From: Fomes fomentarius
Taxonomy: Eukaryota > Basidiomycota > Agaricomycetes > Polyporales > Polyporaceae
Length of the DNA stretch: 64,000 bases
Reading direction: 5' to 3'
Assembly: GCA_022606135.1 (NCBI GenBank)
Contig: JABYQN010000002.1
Coordinates: 3,968,001 to 4,032,000 of the forward strand
The notes under the pieces are model-generated. The model was not told the origin of the DNA and made no database searches. It saw only the letters and a list, made by a program, of their open reading frames with translations. Below are positions 54,574-64,000 of the stretch, piece after piece. The translations under genes and the position numbers were made by a program. The number at the start of each line of letters is the position of its first letter. The first letter of the stretch is position 1.

Positions 54574-57362
54574 TGCCATCGTGTTCGAATTAGGAAATAC
54601 AAGCGCCCAATCTCGCCACAGCTCTGGGCGTCCTTTGCGACTCGCTCTTGTTCACCTCGATCTCCGACGCCCTTATCTTCGCCCTTCGCCGCCGGACGTG
54701 TACGGTGTCCCATCAAGCGTTGCGCAACATGCAGGCGGTTGAGCAGAACCTGAAGTCTTTCCTTGCCACACTTCCTGCGCGACCACTCGAGCGACAAACT
54801 CTGGATACACTTGCGGAACGAACATTATCGCAAACACAAGCCACTGCCAACCCGGAGAGCTGGAAGAACAGATGGGAGTATGTGTTGAGGAAGGAAATAT
54901 TTGACCTTGCTGTACGTTATCTCTATCACCTGCCTTGACTTTCGTCACACCTTGCGCTCTCAGGCGACGGAAGGCAAGGCCCTGAGGGACCCAAAGACCC
55001 ACTACTACGAGCAGCTCAGCGACATGCTCGACATAATCCTCACGTTTACTGAGCACGGTGCGTCTCTATCTGTCTCTTACGCTATAACGACTCCTCAAGA
55101 TAGACACGACTCGCACAGATGCATGCGAACAGGTCTTCCCCTTCACGGTTCTACAAGACCTGCTCGAAACACAAACCATCTCCTCCTGCTCACACATCTT
55201 CTCCTGGATCGAAGCACGCGCCGCGCGACTCACGGAGGGCCTGGTGCCGCAGAAGGGCAAAGCACTCGTCCTTCTCCGTACGCTCAATGACCTACTTCGC
55301 CGCCTCTCAAATACCGGCGCGACGACGATGTTCTGTGGGCGCATACTCACGTTTCTTAGTCGCGTCTTCCCACTCGGAGAACGGAGTGGAGTCAACTTGC
55401 GGGGTGAATATGGGCCGATGTGGGACCGACCGGGTGCGCCAGGTGCGGAGGAGAGTAGTGTGGCTGGGAAGGATGGCATCAAGGTGGAAGGGGGCGAGAA
55501 GGACACGATGGACGTAGACGTGCCCCAGGAAGAGGAGGCTATAAGGGCAGTAGAGAAGCAACGGAAGGAGAAAGAAGGTGGATCATGTCTGCTCAAGGCT
55601 CACTGCTTGATGTGCTGACAAGGTATAGACTTCTATCACACGTTTTGGTCGCTCCAGCTGCCGTTCTCCCGGCCTCCGCTCTTTGCAGAGCCTCATACCT
55701 TCCCGTTTTTCAGGGATGCGGTGAACAAGGTGCTACCAGTCATAAAAGAAGCTACCGCGAAAGACCGTGCTCTCATGGGGAGCAAGTCGAACCACGCGAA
55801 CTCAGCGGCGTCTGGCCCGCTCAAACGGAAGCGCGACCCGGGAGCACTGGAAAGCTCCGCAAAGAGCGAATACTACTTCGCAAAGTACCTCACAAGCCCA
55901 GAGCTACTCGATCTTGAGGTGAGTGTCGCGGTGAACGACATCTTCATGATGACAGCATACTAATGATTATTGTCAGATCGCTGACACGCACTTTCGACGC
56001 CAATTCCTGTTCCAGCTGCTCATTCTCCTCCACCATTTGCTCACGTTCACGAAGGCGGCGAAGACAACATGGTCCACCCCGCGCAACCGCTCACTGCAAA
56101 TGGACTTCACGCTCGAGGCGACTGACGCGACATGGGTACAGGAGACGATCACCCGCGCAACAGAAGAGCTGCGCCAGACCGCACCCAGCGGCCGGGCGTT
56201 CGCAGAGACGGTGCAAGTGATCCTCGAGCGGGAGAAGAACTGGGTCAAGTGGAAGAACGAGCTGTGTACGCCCTTCGATCGTGAGCCGTGGACCGAGGAG
56301 ATCGAGGTAGATGGCGGGAAGCGGAAAGTGGGGCTCGAGGAGGCGACGGAGCCTGCGAGGAGGAAGATGCGCATGGATCCTGAGCCGTGGCCGCATCGGT
56401 TTGGAAGTGCGCCGTTGACGGAGATTTGGGAGATGGGTTACAGGGACCTCACTGACCTGGAGCATCCTTTCCAGTGCGTGAAGTTGTCGACTCCGCTTCC
56501 TCAGGATGTTTGCTGACTGGTTTCGCAGGCCCGGAGATGTGAAAGATTTCGTGAAGAAGATTAAGCAAGAGGACGCGCGATCGAACATGCGCAAGCAGCA
56601 GCTCACAAAGCAGGCAGAACGTATCGCCCAAGCCCGCGCGAAAGCTGCTGCACTGAAGGAAGCAGCAGCCGCGCCTGGTCTATCCGCCGCCCCGGACACC
56701 GCTGTTGCCAGTACATCAGTATCAAGCGCTGCGCCTTCCGATTCGGTAGCGCCTCCCAAGGCTCCCGGTACGCCAAATCCCTTACATCCATCGCTGCCAG
56801 CAAAGCCTGGAACAACGCCCGTTCCAGGCGAGAGCGCAGCTTCATCACCCATACGCGTCTCTACACCAAACCCTGGTGCACAACTGGCGGCCGCTCCAGC
56901 CACGCCCACACCCGCTCCAGCTCCAGAACCGGCTCCAATAATGCTGCCGCACGACGAGCAGATCCAGAAGTACGAAGAGGTGCGTACCTGTGATCTCATC
57001 GCATCATTGTTGCTATTCTCGTGCGTCGTCGATGATGCTTACCGGCTGGATCGCTTCCACAGAACAAGCAGAGGTGGGCGTGGCTCGCGCTCCGGACGGC
57101 CCGGGACCAGTACCTGCAGCATTTTGCGAAGATCGGCACCGGGGACGTGCTTGCGCTCGCGCAGGAGATTGAGAAGGAGAAGGTGGAGCGCGAGAAGGCC
57201 GCGTTGGAAGCTGCAACCGCGGCGTCGCAACCTCAGACTTCTGTGAGCCCTGCGCCTCCCGGCGATGGCGCGAAGGGAGAAAGGGGAGACAGTGCCGCGA
57301 ATGGACGTGCTGGTCAGGTTCAGAAGGATACCGAGGGCGATGTGAAGATGGAGGAGCGGTAG
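54574..57362 (+). CDS. HPR1: THO complex subunit 1 (Hpr1/THOC1)
   Basis: Homology to the stub at 44.7 kb starts at 54574, but one extra base in CACAGCTCTGGG breaks that upstream frame. The first usable start is ATG 54729 ([20 protein letters not shown]). Exons then give [72 protein letters not shown] and [15 protein letters not shown] (the THOC1 core), then [42 protein letters not shown], and an Ala/Pro/Lys-rich C-terminus ending at 57362. Hpr1/THOC1 is part of the TREX machinery coupling transcription to mRNA export. Its promoter now derives from inserted DNA unless transcription starts elsewhere. About 50-60 N-terminal residues seen in the stub may be lost. Confidence 0.9.
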
Positions 57363-58147
57363 ATCGTCTTGCACAGTACGCTTCGATGATGCGGTAAGTA
57401 TCACTGATTACGAGCTGCAACTACGCTTCTTCTGGCCAGAAGGACGTCAAAAGTGTTCGCAGACGTCCGCAGTGCGTCGGAAACAACAGGTACGAACGAG
57501 GTCTCGTCGACATTGCAATCGTCGCGACTTGGATGGATGCTTTATTCCGTCACGATGGCATTGTCCCCCCAAGCAAGGCATGAGCGTAACGGACGAGAAC
57601 GTTGGCTTCTGGGACGCATTCGCTCGCGACACTCGAGTCGATAGATGATGACCTGAAGCTGCTGGCCCGGCCCCGGGCTCCGATGTGGTATCTGCGGCAC
57701 GAACTACACCACGATTGGCTCGTGTGTACATTGCATACAGTAGTCTGCCGGTCCAATGAGTCTACCATCCGTTGTGACCGAGAAATGACGGCATATAGAG
57801 TGCGCGGGGCGAGTCGGGCCTCGTCCTATATCTAGTTTTTTGCTTACTCCACATGCAAGAGGCAATCTAGACAAACCTCAAGTCTAGTGGGGGCCTCGTT
57901 GGTGTGCACGCGCGGATTGGACAGGCCTAAGGCAACCGTCGCAGAACGACAAGAAAGTGGAAGAGTGTTGAAAGAGGATTCGAGGCTCTTGCGGGCCGCA
58001 GCCATCGCGCTCATGACTGATCGCGAGCAGATGGTCTGAAATTGGAGAATCGATAAATACCGCGCGTTCCGCCGTGCTTGTACTCCTTTCTCCAACTACA
58101 TACTCCACCTCCCCTCACGAACAACAAACACATCGACTGCATCAGCG
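57363..58147. other. THO-GALE spacer
   Basis: About 0.8 kb of 3' flank and epimerase promoter; no coding signal recognised. Confidence 0.3.
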
Positions 58148-59781
58148 ATGTCTGAGCCTCTCAAAGTGTGTCTCGCGCACCCTCCGTGCGGCCTCCTGTT
58201 CCTCATCGTTGCGACTTCTTAGCGAGTACTAGTTACTGGCGGGGCAGGCTACATCGGTACGTTTCTGCAACTTTCTGCCCTTAGCCGAACTCGTGTCTGA
58301 CCAGGACCCGTCGCATCTCCCCAATCTCCCTCTCGCGGATCTCACTCCCTCTCGCGGCCTCTCGCGTGTCTCAATCGGCACTATTACTGGCATCCATAGG
58401 CTCGCACGTCATCTACGCTCTCCAGCAGACGCGGCGGTACAAGGTCATCTCGATCGACAACCACCACAACTCCTCTCCAAAGGCTCTCGAGCGTGTCACG
58501 CAGCTCGCGCGGGATGCTCTTCCTGCGGACGCGACGGAACAGGACAAGGACAGCGCGGAGATCGACGTCTTTGCCGTTAACCTGACCAAGCGCGACGAGA
58601 TCCGGAAGGTGTTCGAGAAGTACGGAAAGGGCGGGATCTGGGGCGTCGTTCATATCGCGGTACGTCTCCCCCTCCGCTAGGGTGCAAGCTAGATGCTGAA
58701 GGTACTGGTACTTGCTGGATGTAGGCCTACAAGGCCGTTGGTGAGTCGACGGAGATCCCCCTGACGTACTACGAGAACAACGTCTCCGCGACCCTCTTCC
58801 TCCTCCAGGTCATGTTTGAGTTCGACACCACGCGCCTTGTGTACTCTTCCAGCGCAACTGTCTATGGCACGCCCCCCGTCATCCCTATCCCCGAGACGAC
58901 TCGTCTTGAGGCACACAGTCCGTACGGCAAGACCAAGGTAATGTGCGAGACGATCATCTCAGATCTCGCCGCTGGTGAGTCGCATCTCCCCTCCTTCACT
59001 GTGGGTACCACGAGCGGGTCAAACTGACATTCGGGCGACAGCGGAGCCACAACGCTTCCGCGGCTTGTCATTACGTTACTTTAAGTATGTCTTCGAATCG
59101 CAGCCCCGGCTATATTCAAAGCAAAGCTGATCTGCATGCGCTCCCAGCCCTGCTGGCGCGCATCCCTCTGGTCAAATTGGCGAGGCGCCGATAGGCCGTC
59201 CCGGAAACCTCTTCCCTCTCCTCGCCGCGATCGCTGTCGGCCGCCAGCCCAACGACCTCAAGGTGTTCGGCAATGACTACCCCACTGCGTCCGTCCCCTC
59301 CCACCCAGATACAGTCTTGCTGGTGAAGCTGACACCCCTCATTCAGCGACGGCACTTGCGTGCGCGATTACCTGCACGTCCTCGATTTGGCAAAGGGCCA
59401 CTTGCTTGCGCTCGATGCGCTCGCGCCCGAGTCGAAGGTGTTCGACGACTGCCCGACGGACGCGCGTTACAAGGCGTACAACCTCGGCCGCGGCAAGGGC
59501 ATGAGCGTGCTCCAGATCGTCGAGGCCATGCGCAAGGCGACCGGGTTCGACTTCAAGTACGAGATCGTTGGCCGCAGGTACGTTACTCTCCCCCTACGAA
59601 ACATGAGTGCACAGTACATGCTAATCATGCGGACAGACGTGGTGACGTGCCCGACCTGACTGCGGACCCTGCCCTTGCCGAGAAGCAGCTCGGGTTCAAG
59701 GCCGAGCAGGACCTCGAGACCATGTGCAGGGATCTCTGGAACTGGCAGACGAAGAACCCTAAGGGGTACGACAGCGACTAA
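58148..59781 (+). CDS. GALE: UDP-glucose 4-epimerase
   Basis: Exon 1 (58148-58165) codes MSEPLK, exon 2 (58223-58256) gives [12 protein letters not shown] (GxxGxxG NAD loop), exon 3 from 58400 [20 protein letters not shown]. Later exons show [24 protein letters not shown] with the catalytic Ser/Thr region, SPYGKTK (Y-x3-K), [19 protein letters not shown], then [20 protein letters not shown] and [13 protein letters not shown], with the stop at 59781. An exon near 59290 ends with a GTCCGT donor. All short-chain epimerase motifs are intact. The enzyme interconverts UDP-glucose and UDP-galactose in the Leloir pathway. It lacks the C-terminal mutarotase domain found in yeast Gal10. Confidence 0.96.
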
Positions 59782-60360
59782 GGTGCTGCCCTGGATGCAA
59801 GAAGTGCATGACTGAATGTAATATCAACCCACGACGGTGCCGGTCTGTGGTCCTCTGCATACGCGTACGGGTATGGATGGCTTTGATCGGACGGACGGAC
59901 ATCAATAAGTATTAGGTAGAAGATAGAGGACGATGTACAGATTGCACGCTACAGTACTATGCGCCCCAGCTTTATTTGCTGAAGACTAATGACGAACGCG
60001 CTGGACTCCCTTTGTGCGTCGAAATACGATCTACATTGCCGTGTAGGTCGCTTGTGTGGGACCGATATGACATTGACCAACGTATCTTGAGGATGTAGAT
60101 CGTCTGGTAGTGCGTTTGTGCTCGGATTGAATGATGCGGAGTATTGCTGGAACACCTACCTGTGCAGGGTGCTCTCCGTTGCAGACTCCACGGTTCAAAG
60201 AGCACACAGCTGGTCCTGAGGCCTGAAGGACAACATCAACGTGAGATCGGACGAGCACGCGTGGATAAAGAAGTCTGTAACACACCACATTTCTCGGGAG
60301 ACACTGCGTCTGGGGTATGATGCACACACACCTCTTCCAAATCCGACTCCACCTCCGTGT
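59782..60360. other. No gene recognised
   Basis: Epimerase 3' flank; no convincing frame. Confidence 0.3.
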
Positions 60361-60774
60361 TCACTTCGGTGCAGCATCGCTCCTGGTACCCCCTTCTATC
60401 TGGGTCTCGTCCTTAACCTCCCCCTGCATCCCCGTCCCCGTCCCCGTCCCCGTCCCCGTCTTCGTATCCGTCTCAGTTCCCCGTGCAGCCCTCTCCTCCA
60501 GATCGTTCAGCAGGCTGTCCAGATTCCCAATGATCCCGTCCAGCCGCTCCTCGACCCCGTCCGCAAGACCTTCCGCCGCCTCTATCCTCCGCAATAGCTC
60601 CTCGACATCGGCATCGGCACCGGCATCGGTTTTCGCGTTTGCGTTTGCGTCGTCTTGGCCGGAAAGGAGACGGGTCAGGCGCGCGATGTCGGCTTCGAGG
60701 GAGGAGCTGGCGGTGTGAGGCTTGGTGTCGTGTTGAAGTTGTGAGGCGGCGGCGGTGGAGCGTGTAGAGGACAT
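60361..60774 (-). CDS. Small acidic coiled-coil protein
   Basis: ATG 60774 opens about 137 codons: a Ser/Thr-rich start (MSSTRSTAAASQ), then a predicted coiled coil (SLEADIARLTRLLSGQ; DVEELLRRIEAAEGLADGV; EERLDGIIGNLDSLLNDLEE) and a low-complexity Thr-Gly run coded by a (CCCCGT)n microsatellite at 60427-60459. Stop at 60361. A decayed tandem copy lies next to it. No family is recognised; spacing of leucines suggests a subunit-type helical hairpin. Confidence 0.6.
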   Translation of the reverse strand: MSSTRSTAAASQLQHDTKPHTASSSLEADIARLTRLLSGQDDANANAKTDAGADADVEELLRRIEAAEGLADGVEERLDGIIGNLDSLLNDLEERAARGTETDTKTGTGTGTGTGMQGEVKDETQIEGGTRSDAAPK

Positions 60775-61049
60775 TGCGAGATGAGATGGAGGTGAGCGTT
60801 GACGAGCTTGGAAGGGCGTGCAGGATATTGGATAGTGGGGTATGTGTGAGTGCGGTGGCTTCAAGCAAGTTGCAGAACTATTATTATTAAGGATGGTTGT
60901 TCGGTACTCGGTCCGATCACCCCGCCAAGTCCAATACATACTTACTATTATGGGCCCAACTTCAAGCAACAATTGTAACTGGCGTCTACTAGTATGAGAT
61001 GTGTCTGCACTCCTTGACCGAACCTCGACCCTCCTCCTTGATAACAGTC

Positions 61050-61570
61050 CCAGTCCTCTAACTCGAAGTGGAGGCTGGGCAAGAGACTGCTGTTACACCC
61101 TTCCATCCCGTCCTCAACCTGCGTCCCCGTCCCCGTCTCCGTCCCGTATCCCTGCGTAGCCCTCCGATCATTTAGATCTAAGATAGTCTAGCAAGTTGCG
61201 CAGATTCCCAGGGACCCCGTCGTCGAGCCGCTCGTCCGCAAGGCGTTTCGGCGCCGCCACTAGCCGCCGCATGAGCACCAAGTTGACCTCGGCATCGGTG
61301 TTTGCGTCGACTACGAGGTGTTCAGATTGAAGGAGATGAGTCAGGCGTGCGATGTCGGCTTTGATGGCGCTCGCAGTGCAGTGTGAGACCTTGTGCCATC
61401 TTGTGAGGCAGTGGTGCGTGTAGAGGACCTGGACATTGTGTGAGCGAGACGAATGTAAACGTTGACGAGCCAGGGAATCAGGCAGGATCGCGGGCTAGGT
61501 GTGATTCTGAATGCGGGGGCTTCAAGTTGAACTTGCACTACAGCTGAGGTTCGGTGCTCGGTCCGATCAC
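61050..61570 (-). pseudogene. Decayed tandem copy of the small coiled-coil gene
   Basis: It follows 60361-60930 block by block: CGTCCCCGTCCCCGTCTCCG microsatellite, GATCATTTAG against GATCGTTCAG, GCAGATTCCCAGGGACCCCG against CCAGATTCCCAATGATCCCG, GAGTCAGGCGTGCGATGTCG against GGGTCAGGCGCGCGATGTCG, and upstream TCGGT.CTCGGTCCGATCAC (61550 and 60902). Frameshifts and stops break the frame after about 30 codons. Confidence 0.75.
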
Positions 61571-61718
61571 CCAGCAAAGACCAACCACTGAAGTCGCAAA
61601 TGTCGACTAACGTTCAAGTCTCTTTCCTTCAACGTCAACGTTTCAGCCATTCTGCACGTCCGCGACATGACTACATTCACTCACTCTGTGCGGATATACT
61701 GATAATTCAGTGCTGGCG

Positions 61719-61883
61719 TCAGTATTTGTGCAGGATAACAGAGGAGGGAAGTGGATCGGTGCCAAAGGAAAAGCTGAACGAACCATTGGGGAAGCAGTCA
61801 TCGATGCTGCCAGGGGTGTAGACCAGAGCGAGAGAGGAGCCGGCAGCGGCCAGGAAGAGTATAAGGGATCGGTAGGTGCGCAT
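61719..61883 (-). CDS. Small secreted protein candidate
   Basis: ATG 61883 gives a typical signal peptide (MRTYRSLILFLAAAGSSLA) followed by LVYTPGSIDDCFPNGSFSFS, with a stop at 61719 after 54 codons. A GTTCGT donor-like site after DCFPN leaves open further exons. A TATATAAG box lies about 122 nt upstream at 62012-62005. No family recognised. Confidence 0.5.
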   Translation of the reverse strand: MRTYRSLILFLAAAGSSLALVYTPGSIDDCFPNGSFSFSFGTDPLPSSVILHKY

Positions 61884-62004
61884 TATGATGAGTTTAGGAA
61901 GGTGAAAAAAGTATTCGAGTGATGATAATGAGTGGAGTGCAGTGAAAGGCGACGCTACTGGTAGTAGCTTGAGTTGCTGAGGCTTTAGACGGATGAAGGT
62001 AGTT

Positions 62005-62012
62005 CTTATATA
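62005..62012 (-). promoter_or_regulatory. TATA box of the small secreted protein gene
   Basis: TATATAAG on the minus strand, about 122 nt before ATG 61883. Position and sequence fit a fungal core promoter. Confidence 0.5.
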
Positions 62013-63042
62013 CACTGGTTGGGCGCCGGTGGGGCAGATTCCTGAACCCAAGTGTAGGGTCGATGCCTTTGATAGCATTTTTCGTAAGCTACCTGGTCAG
62101 GCAGGCTGACAGATTGAGGTGCACAGTCCGAGACGCAGCGAATATCTGATCATAGCGGACGCTCGCTGTCGTACATGTTCTATTCATCCGGCGGGAGTTG
62201 CATGTCACATACCTGTAGTTCCCTTGCGCGGATGAAGGTTAATATTACAAGAATGAAGCACTGACGGCAGACGACGAGCGAAGGCGCCAATCTAATAGTT
62301 GAGCCTGGCAGAACTTGGCACTAGTACTTGTAACCGCTCTGCAACATTCATCATGCAGTAGTGTCTGCGGGGCCTCTAAGCACGGGGCCTTAAGTAGTTG
62401 TGGTCGAGCGCGGTCCACCGGGGCGCCTGGTCATGTTGGAGTTCAAAGAATACGACATGCAAGTTGACGAGCGGATGCTACTTAGTGCTTCCGACTGTGA
62501 ACCCTGGTCAGCAACACCGCATTAGTGCCAGCTTCAATAGGAAGGTGTGTAAGGAGGACGTAGTGACTGTCCAGTCGAATGGCGTAGTGATATAGGCACC
62601 CAGCGGTCGAAAAACAGCAGGCGGCACATGGTTCTTAGCGATGTAGATGGCGTATGAGAAGGTGCGATGCTGGTAGGTGAGCGTGTTGTATGTGTCAACG
62701 TTGAATTGAGCGGACACCTTCAACCCCTCACGTGTATTGCGAATGATTGAAGGTGGAACATTCTGCGAGAATGGGAGATGCGATGGGTTGCCGGTTTTCG
62801 CTTCTGCATCTGGGCGCGGATATTGAGAGAGGTGAGCAGGAGACAACCGAGATATGCGCGCAGGAACTAACGTTGGTCTGGTGCCTCTACAGATGCGTCG
62901 GTACTGTCGACGGTGTGCTCGTCCGTTGGTCACCTAGAGAGGTATTACCATCAGCACAGATCTATGAATTTAGCAACCTGTTGTTCGTCGTGATGATGTC
63001 CGACTTACCCCTCATGCTCCTAGTAAACCCAGGATGTTGGCA
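62013..63042. other. No gene recognised
   Basis: About 1 kb. A minus-strand frame around 62.57-62.75 kb (KVSAQFNVDTYNTLTY) has coding-like codons but no recognised domain or start. Confidence 0.3.
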
Positions 63043-63068
63043 CAAGACCCTCCACGCGGAGGGTCTTG
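63043..63068. other. Perfect 11-bp hairpin
   Basis: CAAGACCCTCC (63043-63053) and GGAGGGTCTTG (63058-63068) with loop ACGC. No U-tract follows, so it is not a bacterial-type terminator; role unknown. Confidence 0.5.
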
Positions 63069-63729
63069 GTATGAGACTCTGTTGTTCTGGAGCTTATTTT
63101 GTCCCAATCGCTAAGGTCTCCGGTTCGAACCCCAGCGTATCATCACTCCTACACAGATACATTCGCGGATGCATCCGTAGAGGTTGGGATCCCCTGCGGA
63201 TGCGTCTGCTATCCTGACTCTGCTCGCTCCGAAGCTAACCAAGTTCTGTCTTCTGTGCAGCGCATCGTCCCTCAGGACTTCCGACTCCGGAGTGTGTGTG
63301 CTTACGCGCTTCAGTGATGGCCAACCATTCATCGTATTGCATCTCCCAGGCGGGGATACGTACCATGTCGGTGTTCAGCTAGGGAGTCGAATGCCAGATG
63401 CGGTGTAGCCTGAAGTCAGAGGAACTGAGAAACAACCGTTACAACTTACTGCATGAGCTGGGGCGCTTTCTCACGTCTGGCGTCTGCACCACGTGAATCC
63501 ATAGATCTGGATCTGTTCGACCGCCACGTCAGGAACTTGAAGACTCCGAAGAGTGGGCAGAACTTTCATGAATGCAAGGCAGGGTCCTGAAACTTATTGC
63601 GTAAGACATTCTATTCTCCTCAGCTGTGAGTACCTATCAATCTGATCTGAGCAGGTCAGAGTTGACCGCCGTGACTCGATCCACAGTGACAAACATGACA
63701 CTATTTAGTAGTACAGTGGTACAGACTCG
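63069..63729. other. No gene recognised
   Basis: 3' flank of the monooxygenase gene; nothing seen. Confidence 0.3.
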
Positions 63730-64000
63730 TCAAGCTTCACGCCTGACGTTTGCCTGCGTGAAAGACTTCACCGTCTCCAAGAAAGACTCCGGCGCATTTG
63801 GATTTATAAACCCCTTGAAATTCTCCATCGTGATTGCCGCTACCTTCCCGGCACGGGCGAACATCTTCTCCTCCCATACAGCAACCGCCTTCTCCCTCTC
63901 CTCGTCATGCTTTCCCTCAGCGATTGCCTCTGCGAGCACAAGGCCGAGCTCCAGCCCGTCAAGCATCGCGAGGTTTGCGCCAGCACCAGCGAATGGGCCC
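63730..64000 (-). CDS. FAD-dependent monooxygenase, C-terminal part (runs off the right edge)
   Basis: The frame enters from the right edge with GPFAGAGANLAMLDGLELGL, the third FAD-contact motif (P..G.G.N.A..D...L) of class A flavoprotein monooxygenases, then a helical segment rich in Glu/Lys (EGKHDEEREKAVAVWEEKMF) and stops at 63730. The F-A-G-A-G-A-N-L-A-M-L-D form resembles the TetX/aromatic-hydroxylase-like group. The NAD(P)H and GxGxxG parts lie outside the window, so substrate cannot be judged. Confidence 0.85.
   Translation of the reverse strand, partial: GPFAGAGANLAMLDGLELGLVLAEAIAEGKHDEEREKAVAVWEEKMFARAGKVAAITMENFKGFINPNAPESFLETVKSFTQANVRREA

Noticed and set aside
63105..63140. tRNA B-box-like GGTTCGAACCC
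   Set aside because: The flanking bases cannot form a T-arm and no acceptor or anticodon stem is present.
1..64000. CRISPR arrays, bacterial operons, rRNA
   Set aside because: No regularly spaced repeats or rRNA-like sequence were seen, and spliceosomal introns throughout show a eukaryotic nuclear genome.

Overview
The window is nuclear DNA from a filamentous basidiomycete, most likely an Agaricomycete. Genes are dense, GC-rich and broken by many 50-70 nt introns with GT(A/G)(C/A)GT donors. Several families are typical of mushroom-forming fungi: a DUF6534 membrane protein, a basidiomycete HNH-like protein and Crinkler/RHS-like P-loop proteins. Intron boundaries below were read by eye from reading frame, splice consensus and family similarity.

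Left part (1-23 kb): the 5' end of an unknown gene, COG8 with decayed copies of its 3' flank, a 0.7-kb inverted-repeat element, two tandem members of an apparently undescribed nuclear family (genes A and B), a sparse 7.5-11.3 kb stretch, a DUF6534 membrane protein, an HNH-like gene, an Old Yellow Enzyme-type oxidoreductase, a MOSC/mARC-like protein and a quinone oxidoreductase.

Middle (23-45 kb): mostly housekeeping genes: ESS1/Pin1, DUS2 (with a one-base frameshift), inositol monophosphatase, proteasome alpha-5 (PUP2), a Ran1/Ksp1-like kinase, then a broken Crinkler-like gene flanked by direct repeats, a sugar transporter, gene C (third member of the new family), a RidA protein and exocyst EXO84.

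Right part (45-64 kb): about 9.5 kb of accessory DNA (second, intact Crinkler-like gene, retroelement relics, a copia-type LTR) separates a stub of THO-complex subunit 1 from the main THO gene. The 5' part of the THO gene is present on both sides. UDP-glucose 4-epimerase follows, then a small coiled-coil gene with a decayed tandem copy, a small secreted protein and the 3' end of an FAD monooxygenase.

The most novel content is the A/B/C family. B and C share a basic block beside SUMO-interaction-like motifs, a PPWLR...DFP..VR block and a WEVQC-type C2-H2 finger. All three share a C-terminal helical module of about 65 residues, doubled in B. Next in interest are the Crinkler-like pair, which is almost identical except for one sharply divergent patch and a nonsense codon, and the insertion/duplication that split the EXO84-THO divergent pair.
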